DNA of 64,000 nucleotides from Macrococcoides canis (GTDB lineage Bacteria; Bacillota; Bacilli; Staphylococcales; Staphylococcaceae): NCBI RefSeq assembly GCF_002119805.1, contig NZ_CP021059.1, positions 868,001 to 932,000 of the forward strand, read 5' to 3'. Shown piece by piece: positions 47,768 to 58,268 of this stretch (position 1 is its first letter; each line of letters starts with the position of its first letter). The notes under the pieces were generated by a model. It saw only the letters and a program-made list of their open reading frames with translations, ran no database searches and was not told where the DNA came from. The position numbers and the translations under genes were made by a program.

Positions 47768-48016
47768 ATGATGTCAATCGTTGAGAGAACACAACTCATA
47801 ATCTATATAAAGAGTCCGAAACACGAAAGACAGCTGCGTAAATTCGGACATATCGTACATATTAATCGTAGTGAAAAATGGTTATCGATGTATGTAAATA
47901 GCGATAAGCTGGAATGGACGCTTGAACAGCTTGAAAAGCTCAAGTTCGTTACAAACGTAATAAATTCTTCATATAAATCACTGAAGAAAGATTATTCTAC
48001 TACATCGGCGGAATAA
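47768..48016 (+). CDS. ylbG: YlbG family protein (UPF0298)
   Basis: This small basic protein (82 residues from the chosen start) has the family blocks TQLIIYIKSPKHERQLRKFGHI and WLSMYVNSDKLEWT. Function unknown. ATGs at 47765, 47768 and 47771 are all possible; 47768 is 6 nt from AGAGG. Its last 17 bases overlap the 3' end of the convergent DUF7147 gene. Confidence 0.8.
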   Translation: MMSIVERTQLIIYIKSPKHERQLRKFGHIVHINRSEKWLSMYVNSDKLEWTLEQLEKLKFVTNVINSSYKSLKKDYSTTSAE

Positions 48017-48383
48017 TACGCTGCAGACGTAATACTCCAGTTAAATATTGATAGTAGAGCGCATCTTCATAAAAATGCTTTTTGCTTTTAATCTCGTGCT
48101 CTAATACGTTGATATCATACTGATGCGCCCAGTTTTTGAGCATTTCATACTTCTTGCTTTGACCTTGATATGGATATTTGATACATTCAAATATGCTGTA
48201 CATCGCCTGAAACTTATTCTGTGCCGGATTCATGATCAGAATACACGAAGTTTTCGGTTCAGCTTCAAGTGTCGTATGCAGAAATAATAGGCAGTGGATG
48301 CGTTCATGATTATATTTCATCAGCTGTTCGAATTCGAACAGGTCGCTTAAGCCTGTTCCTAGAGGTATAAATGTCTGTTTCAT
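48000..48383 (-). CDS. DUF7147-type conserved protein
   Basis: This is a 127-residue soluble protein resembling the bacillar family once misannotated as methylthioribose kinase: FIPLGTGLSDLFEFEQLM near the N-terminus and the C-terminal DALYYQYLTGVLRLQRIIPP. No kinase motif is visible, so no enzymatic role is claimed. The ATG at 48383 is 7 nt after AAAAGGAG; an upstream extension is the antisense of rsmD. Overlaps ylbG tail-to-tail by 17 bp. Confidence 0.7.
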   Translation of the reverse strand: MKQTFIPLGTGLSDLFEFEQLMKYNHERIHCLLFLHTTLEAEPKTSCILIMNPAQNKFQAMYSIFECIKYPYQGQSKKYEMLKNWAHQYDINVLEHEIKSKKHFYEDALYYQYLTGVLRLQRIIPPM

Positions 48384-48453
48384 CGTTCGACTCCTTTTTA
48401 GGTGATAAATTAAGTATACTAAATTTTTTATGGAATGGAATATGGAGGGTATT

Positions 48454-49485
<1,032 letters not shown>

Positions 49486-49500
<15 letters not shown>

Positions 49501-50562
49501 GATTACAGGGTTATTGAATTCAGTCTGCGATTGACCGGTGAGTATACTGTATACGTCAGTAGCTTTAACTTCAAGTGAGAAATAATGCACATTCTGTTTG
49601 TTGATATTCGTTATAATTGGAACCGGACAGGCAGATTTTACGTGTTTAATATAATTTCTGCCTTGCTCATTCATGGCAAGTACACGAATCGCTTCAATCT
49701 GAGGCTTTGATTCCGGTACGTTGAGCAGGATAGAGGTGAGCAGTCGTCGTATACGCGCTTTCGTATAACGCTTAGTACTTAAGCGTTCTATTAGGTGGTC
49801 ATAGCTTTCAGCCTCATGTATATATTTCTTGATACGATACTCCAGCCCTTCATACATCGTATATATCGTACGCAGCGTACTTAAGTCACTTGAGACGATG
49901 CGATATTTTAACAGCTGAAAGAGCGTATCTTTATTTAACGGATCTGCGATATACTGTAACGATGACTGAGGCAGCGCTTGCTGAAAGTTGGCTGCGTCAT
50001 AATAGGCTTTACGTATTGCTGTAGCGCTTGAAATTTCGCCGGTCAATGATTCATCAAGATATGCATTGCTGACTCTTTGTATGGGATAGAATGATAGACC
50101 GGGACAGTGCATCCCCTGCCTTATATATTGTACTGCAAGGATATCGTTACTCTTTAGTCCATTTGACATGAGTGCTGCGTATCCTCTATCTCTTTGTGTC
50201 GGCTCTGTATTATCAAGTCGAATCGCTTCATGCATGAGTGCTTTCAGATCGTTACTTTCACTCCCGAATGATAATGTATCAGCCTGCAGCATATGTGCTA
50301 CTGTTACACCTCCATATGCGAAATCATCCGCATAGCTCATGGCATAGAACTGTGGCAGTTCAACGACGAGGTCTACGTGTTGAATAGCCATCTGTGCACG
50401 CTGAAATTTGCTGACAAATGCAGGCTCACCACGCTGCGTAAATTGTCCGCTCATAATCGCAACGATAATATGTTCAGGAAATGCGCTTTTTATTTTATTG
50501 ATATGAAATAGATGTCCATTATGAAATGGGTTATATTCAGCGATGATTGCTACTGCCTTCAC
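49486..50562 (-). CDS. tmcAL: tRNA(Met) cytidine acetate ligase TmcAL
   Basis: This is a 358-residue YlbM-family enzyme that acetylates the wobble cytidine of elongator tRNA-Met using acetate and ATP. N-terminal nucleotidyltransferase motif EYNPFHNGHLFHI and GQFTQRGEPA, then SGEISSATAIRK-like (LTGEISSATAIRK) and a helical C-terminal part. Overlaps the coaD terminator; divergent from yceD. Confidence 0.92.
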
Positions 50563-50626
50563 TAGTATTTCTCCTTTTTTGTGTTTATAATGACATTGTA
50601 ACAGAATTATCTGTTAAGAAAATATC

Positions 50627-50656
50627 TTGACAAAGTATATAGATAAAGTGTAGAAT
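50627..50656 (+). promoter_or_regulatory. yceD-rpmF promoter
   Basis: A perfect TTGACA, 18-nt spacer, TAGAAT; the -10 ends 30 nt before the yceD ATG, with AGAGGTGA between. Confidence 0.75.
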
Positions 50657-50686
50657 AAATTTTGTGTTTGTAAGAGGTGAAACCAT

Positions 50687-51202
50687 ATGAAATGGTCATT
50701 AACTGAATTAAGAAAGCATCGTGATAATGCTTTGTCAGTTGATTCAGAAATCAACTTAAATGAATTGATCAAAAGTCTGGACTTAGTCGATTTATCTCCA
50801 ATACATGTTGAAGGTAAGCTGACTCCGAAGTCTAATGAAGTTATCGCTGACTTACATCTTACAGGTCATTATGTAATGACGTGTGCAAGGTCACTTGAAG
50901 ATGTAATTGTTCCGTTTGATATCCAATCGATTGAATACTTTGATGATAGTGAATTTGAAGTTGACTATGAAGATAACAGACATCCATTAGAAAATGGTGT
51001 GATTGACCTTAAACCTGTTATCCAGGAGTTAGTCGTACTCAACAAACCTGCACGTGTGGTAAAGGATGATGTTGACTTGACATTGACGAAAGGTAACGGT
51101 TGGGAAGTTATTGATGAAAGTCAATTAGAAGAGGAATTACCTAAGGTTGATCCTAGGTTAGCGAAACTTCAAGCTTTAAAAGACAGTATGTCTGAACAAT
51201 AA
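50687..51202 (+). CDS. YceD/DUF177 protein
   Basis: This is a 171-residue protein of the DUF177 family (MKWSLTELRKHRD, TPKSNEVIADLHLTGHYVMTCARSLEDV). Linked to 23S rRNA and ribosomal large-subunit biogenesis in other organisms. It lies 19 nt before rpmF, a conserved pairing. Confidence 0.88.
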   Translation: MKWSLTELRKHRDNALSVDSEINLNELIKSLDLVDLSPIHVEGKLTPKSNEVIADLHLTGHYVMTCARSLEDVIVPFDIQSIEYFDDSEFEVDYEDNRHPLENGVIDLKPVIQELVVLNKPARVVKDDVDLTLTKGNGWEVIDESQLEEELPKVDPRLAKLQALKDSMSEQ

Positions 51203-51221
51203 GTGATAGGAGGCAAAAACA

Positions 51222-51395
51222 ATGGCAGTTCCATTTAGAAGAACATCTAAAACAGCGAAAAGAAAACGTCGTACACACTTCAAATTATCAGTGCCTGGTA
51301 TGGTTGAATGTCCATCATGCGGAGAAATGAAGTTATCTCACCGCGTATGTCCATCATGTGGTTCATACAATGGTAAAGAAGTAGTATCTAAATAA
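51222..51395 (+). CDS. rpmF: Ribosomal protein bL32
   Basis: This is a 57-residue ribosomal protein, too short for a typical ORF scan: it begins [20 protein letters not shown] and holds a zinc ribbon CPSC...CPSC, the zinc-binding (C+) form. TAGGAGG is 9 nt upstream. Co-transcribed with yceD and followed by a terminator. Confidence 0.97.
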   Translation: MAVPFRRTSKTAKRKRRTHFKLSVPGMVECPSCGEMKLSHRVCPSCGSYNGKEVVSK

Positions 51396-51408
51396 AAGTA
51401 ATTTCAAG

Positions 51409-51437
51409 AGGCTGGAATATATTCCGGCCTTTTTTTA
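51409..51437 (+). terminator. rpmF terminator
   Basis: AGGCTGGAAT pairs with ATTCCGGCCT (10 bp, one T-G pair) and runs into a T-run. Confidence 0.8.
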
Positions 51438-51542
51438 TTTCGTAATCTTTAGGGCTGGAGTTGCTAATATTATAAGCCGTTAAATTGTTTTTTTAGAGGA
51501 TAATCATTATACTAAGTAGTGATTATATGCGAGGTGTAGACA

Positions 51543-53135
51543 GTGGAACATTATAAATTTATAGAAGAGGCATCAGGATCATTTATTGATCGATACATAC
51601 ATACAGAATCATTTAGTGCATTCTATCATTATGCAGTGAGCGATGCAGGTTTAAAGGCTAGAAGTGACGTACGTCCTAATGGAAGAGAACAACAACTGGG
51701 CGATGTCATAGCGCAATATATGGGCGATGACCTCTCACAGGCGCAGCGCGCAAATATAGCAGCGCTGAAAGAAGGGCACCAGGTCGTTATCGGTGGTCAG
51801 CAAGCAGGACTCTTTGTCAGTCCGTTGTATACGATCCATAAGATCATCTCGATTATTGTAATGGCGAAGGAACAGTCAAAGAAGCTTGGAAAACATATCG
51901 TGCCGGTATTCTGGATTGCGGGTGAAGACCATGACTTTGCCGAAGTGAATCACGCCAATATCTATGATAAGGAAAGTATCATTCATCGTGTGAAATATTA
52001 TCCAAAGCAAGAGGTGACGGATTCTGTCAGTCATGTTCAGATGGAAGCAGAAGCATTTACTGCGGCCTTAAACAAGCTCATTTCATTGTTAGAAGAAACA
52101 GAGCATACGAAATCGCTCTTTACACTCTTCTCACAACTTCCAGAGAACTGGACGGAACATTTTCATAAGATTGTTCATGAACTGTTTAAAGCATATGGTG
52201 TTCTGTTTATTGACAGTCAGTACCCTGAATTAAGACAGCTGGAACGTGAACTGTTAGCATGGCAGTTTGAGCATCATCTTGAGATTGATCGTGCTTTCCG
52301 TGAAGGGCAGGACAGCCTCGCTGAACAAATAGGTGAACGTCAGATAATTACGGATACGAATGTTCATTTATTCATGCAGTATGATGGGATTCGCCAATTA
52401 CTGAGATTTGAATCAGGGAAGTATGTATTACCAAAGTCAGATGTTTCATTTACTAAAGAAGACATCCTGAAGATGATCGCTACAGCACCTGAACGATTCT
52501 CAAATAATGTCGTCACAAGACCTTTGATGCAGGAACTTGTATTTAATACGCTTGCCTTTATCGGTGGACCATCAGAAATTAAGTACTGGGGAGAACTGAC
52601 ACAAGTATTTAACCTTGCTGATATTAAGATGCCGGTTGTAGTGCCGCGTATGCGTATCACGTATATTACTCCGGAATTGTTAAAGATAATGTCGCGTTAT
52701 GATATAACAGTAGATGGACTATTCAGTAAAGGTATCGGGCATTTTGAGCAAAACTTCCTGAAGTCAAAAGAGAACTATTTAGTTGAGCAAGAGATTAATG
52801 CGATGCAGCAGCAACTCGAAGTATCTTTTAAGGCGATTCATCAGCTGGATAATGATGCGGAGCTGTCAAAACTCGCGCGAAACAATCTTGAACATCATAA
52901 TATGCAGTTCAACTATTTTTTAGAGACATATCGCAAGCAGATTAAACGTAGACATAATACAGAGATGAAGCATTTTACGAAGCTACGCAATGAGCTGACG
53001 CCTGGGGGATTACAGGAGCGTATCATGCATCCGGCACAGCTATTGAACCGTTATGGTCTGAATGTATTTTCTGATGTTATCGATACGTTTGAAACGTATC
53101 ATTTCGAACATCTGATCATTAAAACAACTGAATAA
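51543..53135 (+). CDS. bshC: Bacillithiol biosynthesis cysteine-adding enzyme BshC
   Basis: This is a 530-residue protein that is thought to add cysteine to GlcN-malate in the last step of bacillithiol synthesis. It has the family opening and the conserved blocks GGQQAGLFVSPLYTIHK, PVFWIAGEDHDFAEVNH and GPSEIKYWGEL. The start is GTG with GAGGTG upstream. An inverted repeat ATAATCA/TGATTAT (51500-51526) surrounds a TATACT just upstream and could be its promoter and operator. Confidence 0.92.
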   Translation: MEHYKFIEEASGSFIDRYIHTESFSAFYHYAVSDAGLKARSDVRPNGREQQLGDVIAQYMGDDLSQAQRANIAALKEGHQVVIGGQQAGLFVSPLYTIHKIISIIVMAKEQSKKLGKHIVPVFWIAGEDHDFAEVNHANIYDKESIIHRVKYYPKQEVTDSVSHVQMEAEAFTAALNKLISLLEETEHTKSLFTLFSQLPENWTEHFHKIVHELFKAYGVLFIDSQYPELRQLERELLAWQFEHHLEIDRAFREGQDSLAEQIGERQIITDTNVHLFMQYDGIRQLLRFESGKYVLPKSDVSFTKEDILKMIATAPERFSNNVVTRPLMQELVFNTLAFIGGPSEIKYWGELTQVFNLADIKMPVVVPRMRITYITPELLKIMSRYDITVDGLFSKGIGHFEQNFLKSKENYLVEQEINAMQQQLEVSFKAIHQLDNDAELSKLARNNLEHHNMQFNYFLETYRKQIKRRHNTEMKHFTKLRNELTPGGLQERIMHPAQLLNRYGLNVFSDVIDTFETYHFEHLIIKTTE

Positions 53136-53140
53136 TACGC

Positions 53141-53180
53141 AGCCTGTTACATTGATTTTAACAATGTAACAGGCTTTTTA
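53141..53180 (+). terminator. bshC terminator
   Basis: AGCCTGTTACATTG pairs with CAATGTAACAGGCT (14 bp, 7-nt loop), then TTTTTATG. Confidence 0.88.
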
Positions 53181-53219
53181 TGTTTTAAACAATTTATTAT
53201 AAAAAGTTTTGTATAAATA

Positions 53220-53243
53220 GTGGAGGAAAGTGGGGGGATGTGG
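53220..53243 (+). promoter_or_regulatory. MraZ operator: three GTGG repeats at 10-bp spacing
   Basis: GTGG occurs at 53220, 53230 and 53240, exactly one helical turn apart, within 54 nt of the mraZ start. MraZ binds such direct GTGG-type repeats upstream of its own operon. A TATAAA (53212-53217) directly precedes them, so binding would repress transcription. Confidence 0.65.
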
Positions 53244-53273
53244 TAAATTAGAGTTAAGGCGAGGTGAAACGGA

Positions 53274-53705
53274 ATGTTTATGGGTGAATTTCAGCATCAG
53301 CTCGATGCTAAAGGTCGAATTATCGTACCTGCAAAATTTCGCGAAGAATTAACTGAACATTTCGTTATTACACGTGGCCTTGACAAATGTCTTTTTGGCT
53401 ATACATTAGCAGAGTGGAATAACATCGAAGAGAAGCTGAAGACATTACCACTGACAAAGAAAGACGCTAGAAAATTTATGCGTATGTTCTTCTCGGGCGC
53501 AGTAGAAGTTGAAATTGATAAGCAAGGACGTATCAATATTCCTAAGCATTTGATGGAATATGCCGGTTTATCAAAGGAAGCTACGGTGATCGGTGTTTCT
53601 AGTCGTATAGAAATTTGGGATCGTGAAGCATGGTCTCACTTCTATGAAGAAACAGAGGAAGAATTTGAAACGATTGCAGAAGATCTTATTGATTTTGATT
53701 TTTAG
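53274..53705 (+). CDS. mraZ: Transcriptional regulator MraZ
   Basis: This is a 143-residue protein of two SpoVT/AbrB-like repeats ([21 protein letters not shown], and [21 protein letters not shown]). It controls the division and wall (dcw) operon by binding repeats in its own promoter. GAGGTG lies 8 nt before the ATG. First gene of the cluster. Confidence 0.95.
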   Translation: MFMGEFQHQLDAKGRIIVPAKFREELTEHFVITRGLDKCLFGYTLAEWNNIEEKLKTLPLTKKDARKFMRMFFSGAVEVEIDKQGRINIPKHLMEYAGLSKEATVIGVSSRIEIWDREAWSHFYEETEEEFETIAEDLIDFDF

Positions 53706-53714
53706 GAGGAAATT

Positions 53715-54647
53715 ATGTTCCATCATATTACCGTATTATTAGAAGAGACAGTCGAACAGCTTAATATTAATCCAGATGGCATCTATGTTGACTGTACGCT
53801 AGGTGGAGCAGGCCATAGCCTTTATCTTGTGAAACAGTTGAGAGAGGGGCGCCTCATTTCAATCGATCAGGATCAGACAGCAATTGACAATGCGCACATC
53901 ATTTTGAAGGACTATTTGGATAAAGTAACTTTCGTAAAAGACAATTTTCGCAATTTATCTTCAATTTTAAGTAAATTAAATATTGCAAAAGTTGATGGAA
54001 TTTTATACGATTTAGGAGTATCTAGTCCACAGCTTGATGTAGGTGAACGTGGTTTCAGCTATCATCAGGAAGCGAAGCTCGATATGCGTATGGATCAGTC
54101 ACAGTCACTTAGTGCATTTGAAGTGGTGAATGAATGGCCATACGAGAAGCTTGTATCCATATTCTTCCGTTATGGTGAAGAGAAATTTTCTAAACAAATT
54201 GCAAGAAAAATTGAGGCGGAGCGTGAAGTGAAGCCTATCGAAACAACGACAGAACTAGTTGAAATTATTAAAGCTGCAATTCCGGCACCTGCAAGAAGAA
54301 CTGGGGGACACCCCGCGAAACGCGTTTTTCAGGCAATAAGAATTGCAGTCAATGACGAATTAGGTGCCTTTGAATCATCAATAGAACAGGCGATTGACAG
54401 TGTTAAGCCTGGTGGCAGAATTTCAGTGATAACCTTCCATTCTCTAGAAGACCGTTTATGCAAACAAGTCTTTCAGGAATATAGTAAAGGACCGGATATC
54501 CCTCGAGGATTACCAGTCGTCCCACCTGAATATCAGCCGAAACTTAAGAAAATCACTAGAAAACCCATCACATCCTCAAATGAAGAGCTCGAACATAATA
54601 ATCGAGCAAGAAGCGCAAAGCTTAGAGTCGTAGAAATATTAAAATAA
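53715..54647 (+). CDS. rsmH: 16S rRNA (cytosine1402-N4)-methyltransferase
   Basis: This is a 310-residue MraW-family methyltransferase acting on C1402 of 16S rRNA. Motifs: [51 protein letters not shown] and [10 protein letters not shown]. Full length. AGGAGG lies upstream; 9 nt after mraZ. Confidence 0.95.
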   Translation: MFHHITVLLEETVEQLNINPDGIYVDCTLGGAGHSLYLVKQLREGRLISIDQDQTAIDNAHIILKDYLDKVTFVKDNFRNLSSILSKLNIAKVDGILYDLGVSSPQLDVGERGFSYHQEAKLDMRMDQSQSLSAFEVVNEWPYEKLVSIFFRYGEEKFSKQIARKIEAEREVKPIETTTELVEIIKAAIPAPARRTGGHPAKRVFQAIRIAVNDELGAFESSIEQAIDSVKPGGRISVITFHSLEDRLCKQVFQEYSKGPDIPRGLPVVPPEYQPKLKKITRKPITSSNEELEHNNRARSAKLRVVEILK

Positions 54648-54658
54648 GAGGTGACAAC

Positions 54659-55027
54659 ATGGCAGTAGAGTACATCAATCCGAACTATTACAATCAGGTC
54701 AATGAACAAGTTAAAGTAAAATCCGTTTCAAAAACACATGTTGTTTCCCTTTCAAAGCTTGAGAAATTAATTTATTTAACATTAGTGTCATTGATTGCGT
54801 TTGTAAGCATCTATATGCTATCTTTGAAATACGATGCGTATCAGACGAACACTCAAATTGCAGCAATCGAAGGTAAGATTGTACACCAGCAAAGTGTCAA
54901 TGGAGAACTGAACTCTGAAGTGATGAAGCAGTCTTCATACGAACGTGTCTATAGTAAAGCGAAATCATATGGATTAAGCTTGAAAAACGATAACGTAAAG
55001 GTAGTGCAAAAAGATGTCACGAAGTAA
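54659..55027 (+). CDS. ftsL: Cell division protein FtsL
   Basis: This 122-residue bitopic divisome protein has a cytoplasmic N-terminus (residues 1-36), one membrane helix (LIYLTLVSLIAFVSIYML) and an extracellular helix predicted to coil with DivIC. It overlaps pbp1 by 14 nt. Confidence 0.88.
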   Translation: MAVEYINPNYYNQVNEQVKVKSVSKTHVVSLSKLEKLIYLTLVSLIAFVSIYMLSLKYDAYQTNTQIAAIEGKIVHQQSVNGELNSEVMKQSSYERVYSKAKSYGLSLKNDNVKVVQKDVTK

Positions 55028-57263
55028 ATTAAAACTTAAGAAAAACAAAATAGGAGCAGTCCTCTTGATCATGTTATTCGGACTGCTCTTTTTTTCATTG
55101 ATTTTTAAATATAGCATGATCATGCTGACAGGACAGTCGAGTGGCCAGGATCTCGAGATGCGTGCGAGCGAGAAATATGTGCGTAATATTGTCAATCAGC
55201 CAGAACGAGGTAAGATTCTTGATCGCAATGGACAAGTTCTGGCAGAGGATATTGAATCCTACAAACTCGTTGCTGTTCTTGATAAACGAATTTCAGAAGG
55301 TAGTAAGAAGCCGAGACATGTCGTTGATAAGAAGAAGACAGCTAAGGCATTATCGAAGATTATAGAGATGAAGGAAAAGGATATCTATAAAGTGCTGAGT
55401 AACAAAAAAGCATTTCAGGTCGAATTTGGCAAGGCGGGTAAAGACTTAACGTTTGAACAGAAACAGAAGATACAGAACTTGAAGATGCCTGGACTCACAT
55501 TTTTCTCTGAGAAGAAAAGATTTTATCCGAATGGTAATTTCGCTTCTCATCTCATAGGATTTGCAGAAAAAAATGGGGATACAAATGTAATGACCGGAAT
55601 GCTTGGTAGTGAGAAGATATTTGATTCTTATCTAGCAGGAAAACCAGGTAAAACGACCTTTAAACAGGATATATGGAACTATGTACTGCCAAAGTCAGGA
55701 AACGTTGTGCCAGCACAGGATGGGGATGACGTTATGCTGACAATCGATAAGAACATCCAGATATTTGTTGAAGATTCACTCGATATGATGGTCAAACGCT
55801 ACAAACCGAAAGATGTCTTTGCTGTTGTGATGGATGCAAAGACCGGAGAAATATTAGGAAGTAGTCAGCGTCCGACATTCAATCCACAGACCCGAGAGGG
55901 ATTCGGAGAAAAATGGGCGAACGATCTGTACCAGAATACGTATGAACCAGGTTCTACATTTAAGACATATGGTCTTGCAGCAGCAATTGAAGAAGATCAA
56001 TTCGATCCGAAAGCGAAATATAAATCTGGTGAACGTGAAATAAACGGCATAACGATTTCAGACTGGAATGATGTTGGTTGGGGAACGATCTCGATGAACA
56101 AAGGATTCCAATTGTCGTCGAACGTGCTGATGATGAAATTGCAGGATATGGTCGGGGTCGACAAGATGAAGACTTATTATGAAAAGTTTGGTTTTGGTCG
56201 TTCGACGCAATCACTCTTTGATTCTGAAGCGACCGGACACATTTCTTGGAATGATGAACTGAGTCAGAAAGTAAGTGCCTTCGGACAATCAACCACTGTG
56301 ACTCCGGCTCAGATGTTACAGGCAGAGAGTGCAATCGTCAATGAAGGTAAGATGCTGAAGCCTTATTTTGTGAAGTCCATTACGGGTCAGGATAACAATA
56401 ATATCTACACGGGTAAGAAAGACGTTATCGGTCAACCGATTTCAAAATCGACGGCTCAAAAAACGATGCAGCAGCTCTACGATGTTGTAAACGGTAAGGA
56501 GATGCATGCCTTTAACTATGGTCTAAAAGATTATAAAGTGGCTGGTAAGACGGGTACAGCACAAGTTCCGGATACAGAAAAAGGTGGTTACGTACAAGGG
56601 GCTAATCCGTATATGGTCAGTTTTATGGGATATGCACCAGCTAAAGACCCTGAAGTAATCATCTACTACGGCATGAGTCTTGCACAGAAAAATGATGCGG
56701 AGGCATATGCGCTAGGGGTTTCCAAAGGATATACACCGCTTATGGAAAATACGTTGAAATATTTGAATGTCGGCTCACCTAAAAATGATAAAGCACAACT
56801 CGTATATAGCACGCCGGATGTTATTGGAGGTAAGGTTGATAAAGCAACTGCTGAAATTGAAGATGCCTCACTTCAAGCTATTCAGATTGGAAGCGGAAAT
56901 ACCGTGTCTGACCAGTTACCTGCAAAAGGCGTGAAGTTATTAGCTGGTGACAAAGTATTTATTCAGACGGAAGGTTCAAAAGCGATGCCAGATATTACAG
57001 GGTGGAGCAGGCGTGATCTCTTGATGTTCAGCACATTGACCGGAGTAGACATACAGTTCAAAGGTAATGGGTATGCTATCAGTCAGTCAATTGATGCAAA
57101 TAAGCCTATAAAACAAGGTGATAAACTGACGGTAGAGCTTGATTCATTGGACCCTCTAAAACAGTCTCCAGTCTATCACGATGTGATAAAAGAGCAGCTG
57201 CAGCAGGAAAAAGAAGCTTTGAAAGAGCAGATAAAAGACGAAGAACAAAAAAATTCGAATTAA
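55014..57263 (+). CDS. pbpA: Penicillin-binding protein 1, class B transpeptidase of the septum
   Basis: This 749-residue bPBP partner of FtsW has an N-terminal membrane helix, dimerisation domain (NQPERGKILDRNG), and transpeptidase motifs STFK (Ser314, Lys317), SSN (368-370) and KTGTAQ (Lys512). Two C-terminal PASTA repeats follow (STPDVIGGKVDKA and AMPDITGWSRRD), then a Lys/Glu-rich tail. The layout matches staphylococcal PBP1. It is in the dcw cluster after ftsL. Confidence 0.94.
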   Translation: MSRSKLKLKKNKIGAVLLIMLFGLLFFSLIFKYSMIMLTGQSSGQDLEMRASEKYVRNIVNQPERGKILDRNGQVLAEDIESYKLVAVLDKRISEGSKKPRHVVDKKKTAKALSKIIEMKEKDIYKVLSNKKAFQVEFGKAGKDLTFEQKQKIQNLKMPGLTFFSEKKRFYPNGNFASHLIGFAEKNGDTNVMTGMLGSEKIFDSYLAGKPGKTTFKQDIWNYVLPKSGNVVPAQDGDDVMLTIDKNIQIFVEDSLDMMVKRYKPKDVFAVVMDAKTGEILGSSQRPTFNPQTREGFGEKWANDLYQNTYEPGSTFKTYGLAAAIEEDQFDPKAKYKSGEREINGITISDWNDVGWGTISMNKGFQLSSNVLMMKLQDMVGVDKMKTYYEKFGFGRSTQSLFDSEATGHISWNDELSQKVSAFGQSTTVTPAQMLQAESAIVNEGKMLKPYFVKSITGQDNNNIYTGKKDVIGQPISKSTAQKTMQQLYDVVNGKEMHAFNYGLKDYKVAGKTGTAQVPDTEKGGYVQGANPYMVSFMGYAPAKDPEVIIYYGMSLAQKNDAEAYALGVSKGYTPLMENTLKYLNVGSPKNDKAQLVYSTPDVIGGKVDKATAEIEDASLQAIQIGSGNTVSDQLPAKGVKLLAGDKVFIQTEGSKAMPDITGWSRRDLLMFSTLTGVDIQFKGNGYAISQSIDANKPIKQGDKLTVELDSLDPLKQSPVYHDVIKEQLQQEKEALKEQIKDEEQKNSN

Positions 57264-57299
57264 AAGAAAGGAAATCAGTATTTCTGATATGTGAAACTT

Positions 57300-58268
57300 A
57301 TGAATGAAATTTATTTTGGAGTCATTGCATTTGTACTTACTGCAATACTTGTACCATTATTTATCCCATTATTAAAAAGAATGAAGTTCGGTCAGTCTAT
57401 CCGTGAAGAAGGACCGAAAAGTCATATGGCAAAGAGCGGCACACCGACGATGGGAGGGTTAACGTTTTTAATCAGCACAATTGTGCTGAGTGCGATTGCC
57501 TGCTTCTTCGTTGAGGATAATGGGCCATTGATACTCTTGATGCTTGTAACACTAGGATTCGGACTCATTGGGTTTGTTGACGATTATATTATCGTTGTAA
57601 AGAAGAACAATCAAGGTTTGACATCAAAACAGAAATTTCTGTTCCAGATTATCATTGCAATTCTTTTCTATGTCGTAAGTAATGTTCTAGGATTGCTGTC
57701 ACTCAGCAATGAAATTAATATTCCGTTTACAGATATCGGTATCCCTTTATCTGTATTCTATGTCATCTTTATCATCTTCTGGCAAGTAGGCTTCTCAAAT
57801 GCAGTTAATTTAACAGATGGTCTTGACGGACTGGCAACTGGATTATCGATCATTGCATTCAGCTGTTATTTTTATCTTGCCATCGTACAAGGTGCTACAG
57901 CAATGGCCTATTTCTTAGCGATATTAATCGGGAGTCTATGTGGATTCCTACTCTACAATAAGAACAAGGCAAAACTGTTTATGGGTGATACAGGTTCATT
58001 AGCGCTTGGAGGCGTTATCGCGACAGTATCGATTATGCTGAATCAGGAATTAACGCTGATTTTCATCGGTTTTGTCTTTGTAGTTGAAACGCTGTCAGTA
58101 ATGATGCAAGTTACGTCATTCAAGCTGACAGGTAAACGAATCTTCAAGATGAGTCCGCTCCATCATCACTTTGAGATGTTGGGCTGGAGCGAATGGAAGA
58201 TCGTCACTGTATTCTGGATCGTCGGAATATTAACTGGAATTATCGGAATTTATTTAGGAGTGAATTAA
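57300..58268 (+). CDS. mraY: Phospho-MurNAc-pentapeptide translocase
   Basis: This membrane enzyme transfers phospho-MurNAc-pentapeptide to undecaprenyl phosphate to make lipid I. It has 322 residues from the chosen ATG, ten helices, and the motifs FVDDYIIV, NLTDGLDGLATG and the HHHFEMLGWSEWKI loop. ATG 57300 aligns with the family N-terminus; a GTG at 57291 is also possible. The Shine-Dalgarno AAAGGAA is unusually far upstream, with a small hairpin (ATCAG/CTGAT) between. Confidence 0.93.
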   Translation: MNEIYFGVIAFVLTAILVPLFIPLLKRMKFGQSIREEGPKSHMAKSGTPTMGGLTFLISTIVLSAIACFFVEDNGPLILLMLVTLGFGLIGFVDDYIIVVKKNNQGLTSKQKFLFQIIIAILFYVVSNVLGLLSLSNEINIPFTDIGIPLSVFYVIFIIFWQVGFSNAVNLTDGLDGLATGLSIIAFSCYFYLAIVQGATAMAYFLAILIGSLCGFLLYNKNKAKLFMGDTGSLALGGVIATVSIMLNQELTLIFIGFVFVVETLSVMMQVTSFKLTGKRIFKMSPLHHHFEMLGWSEWKIVTVFWIVGILTGIIGIYLGVN

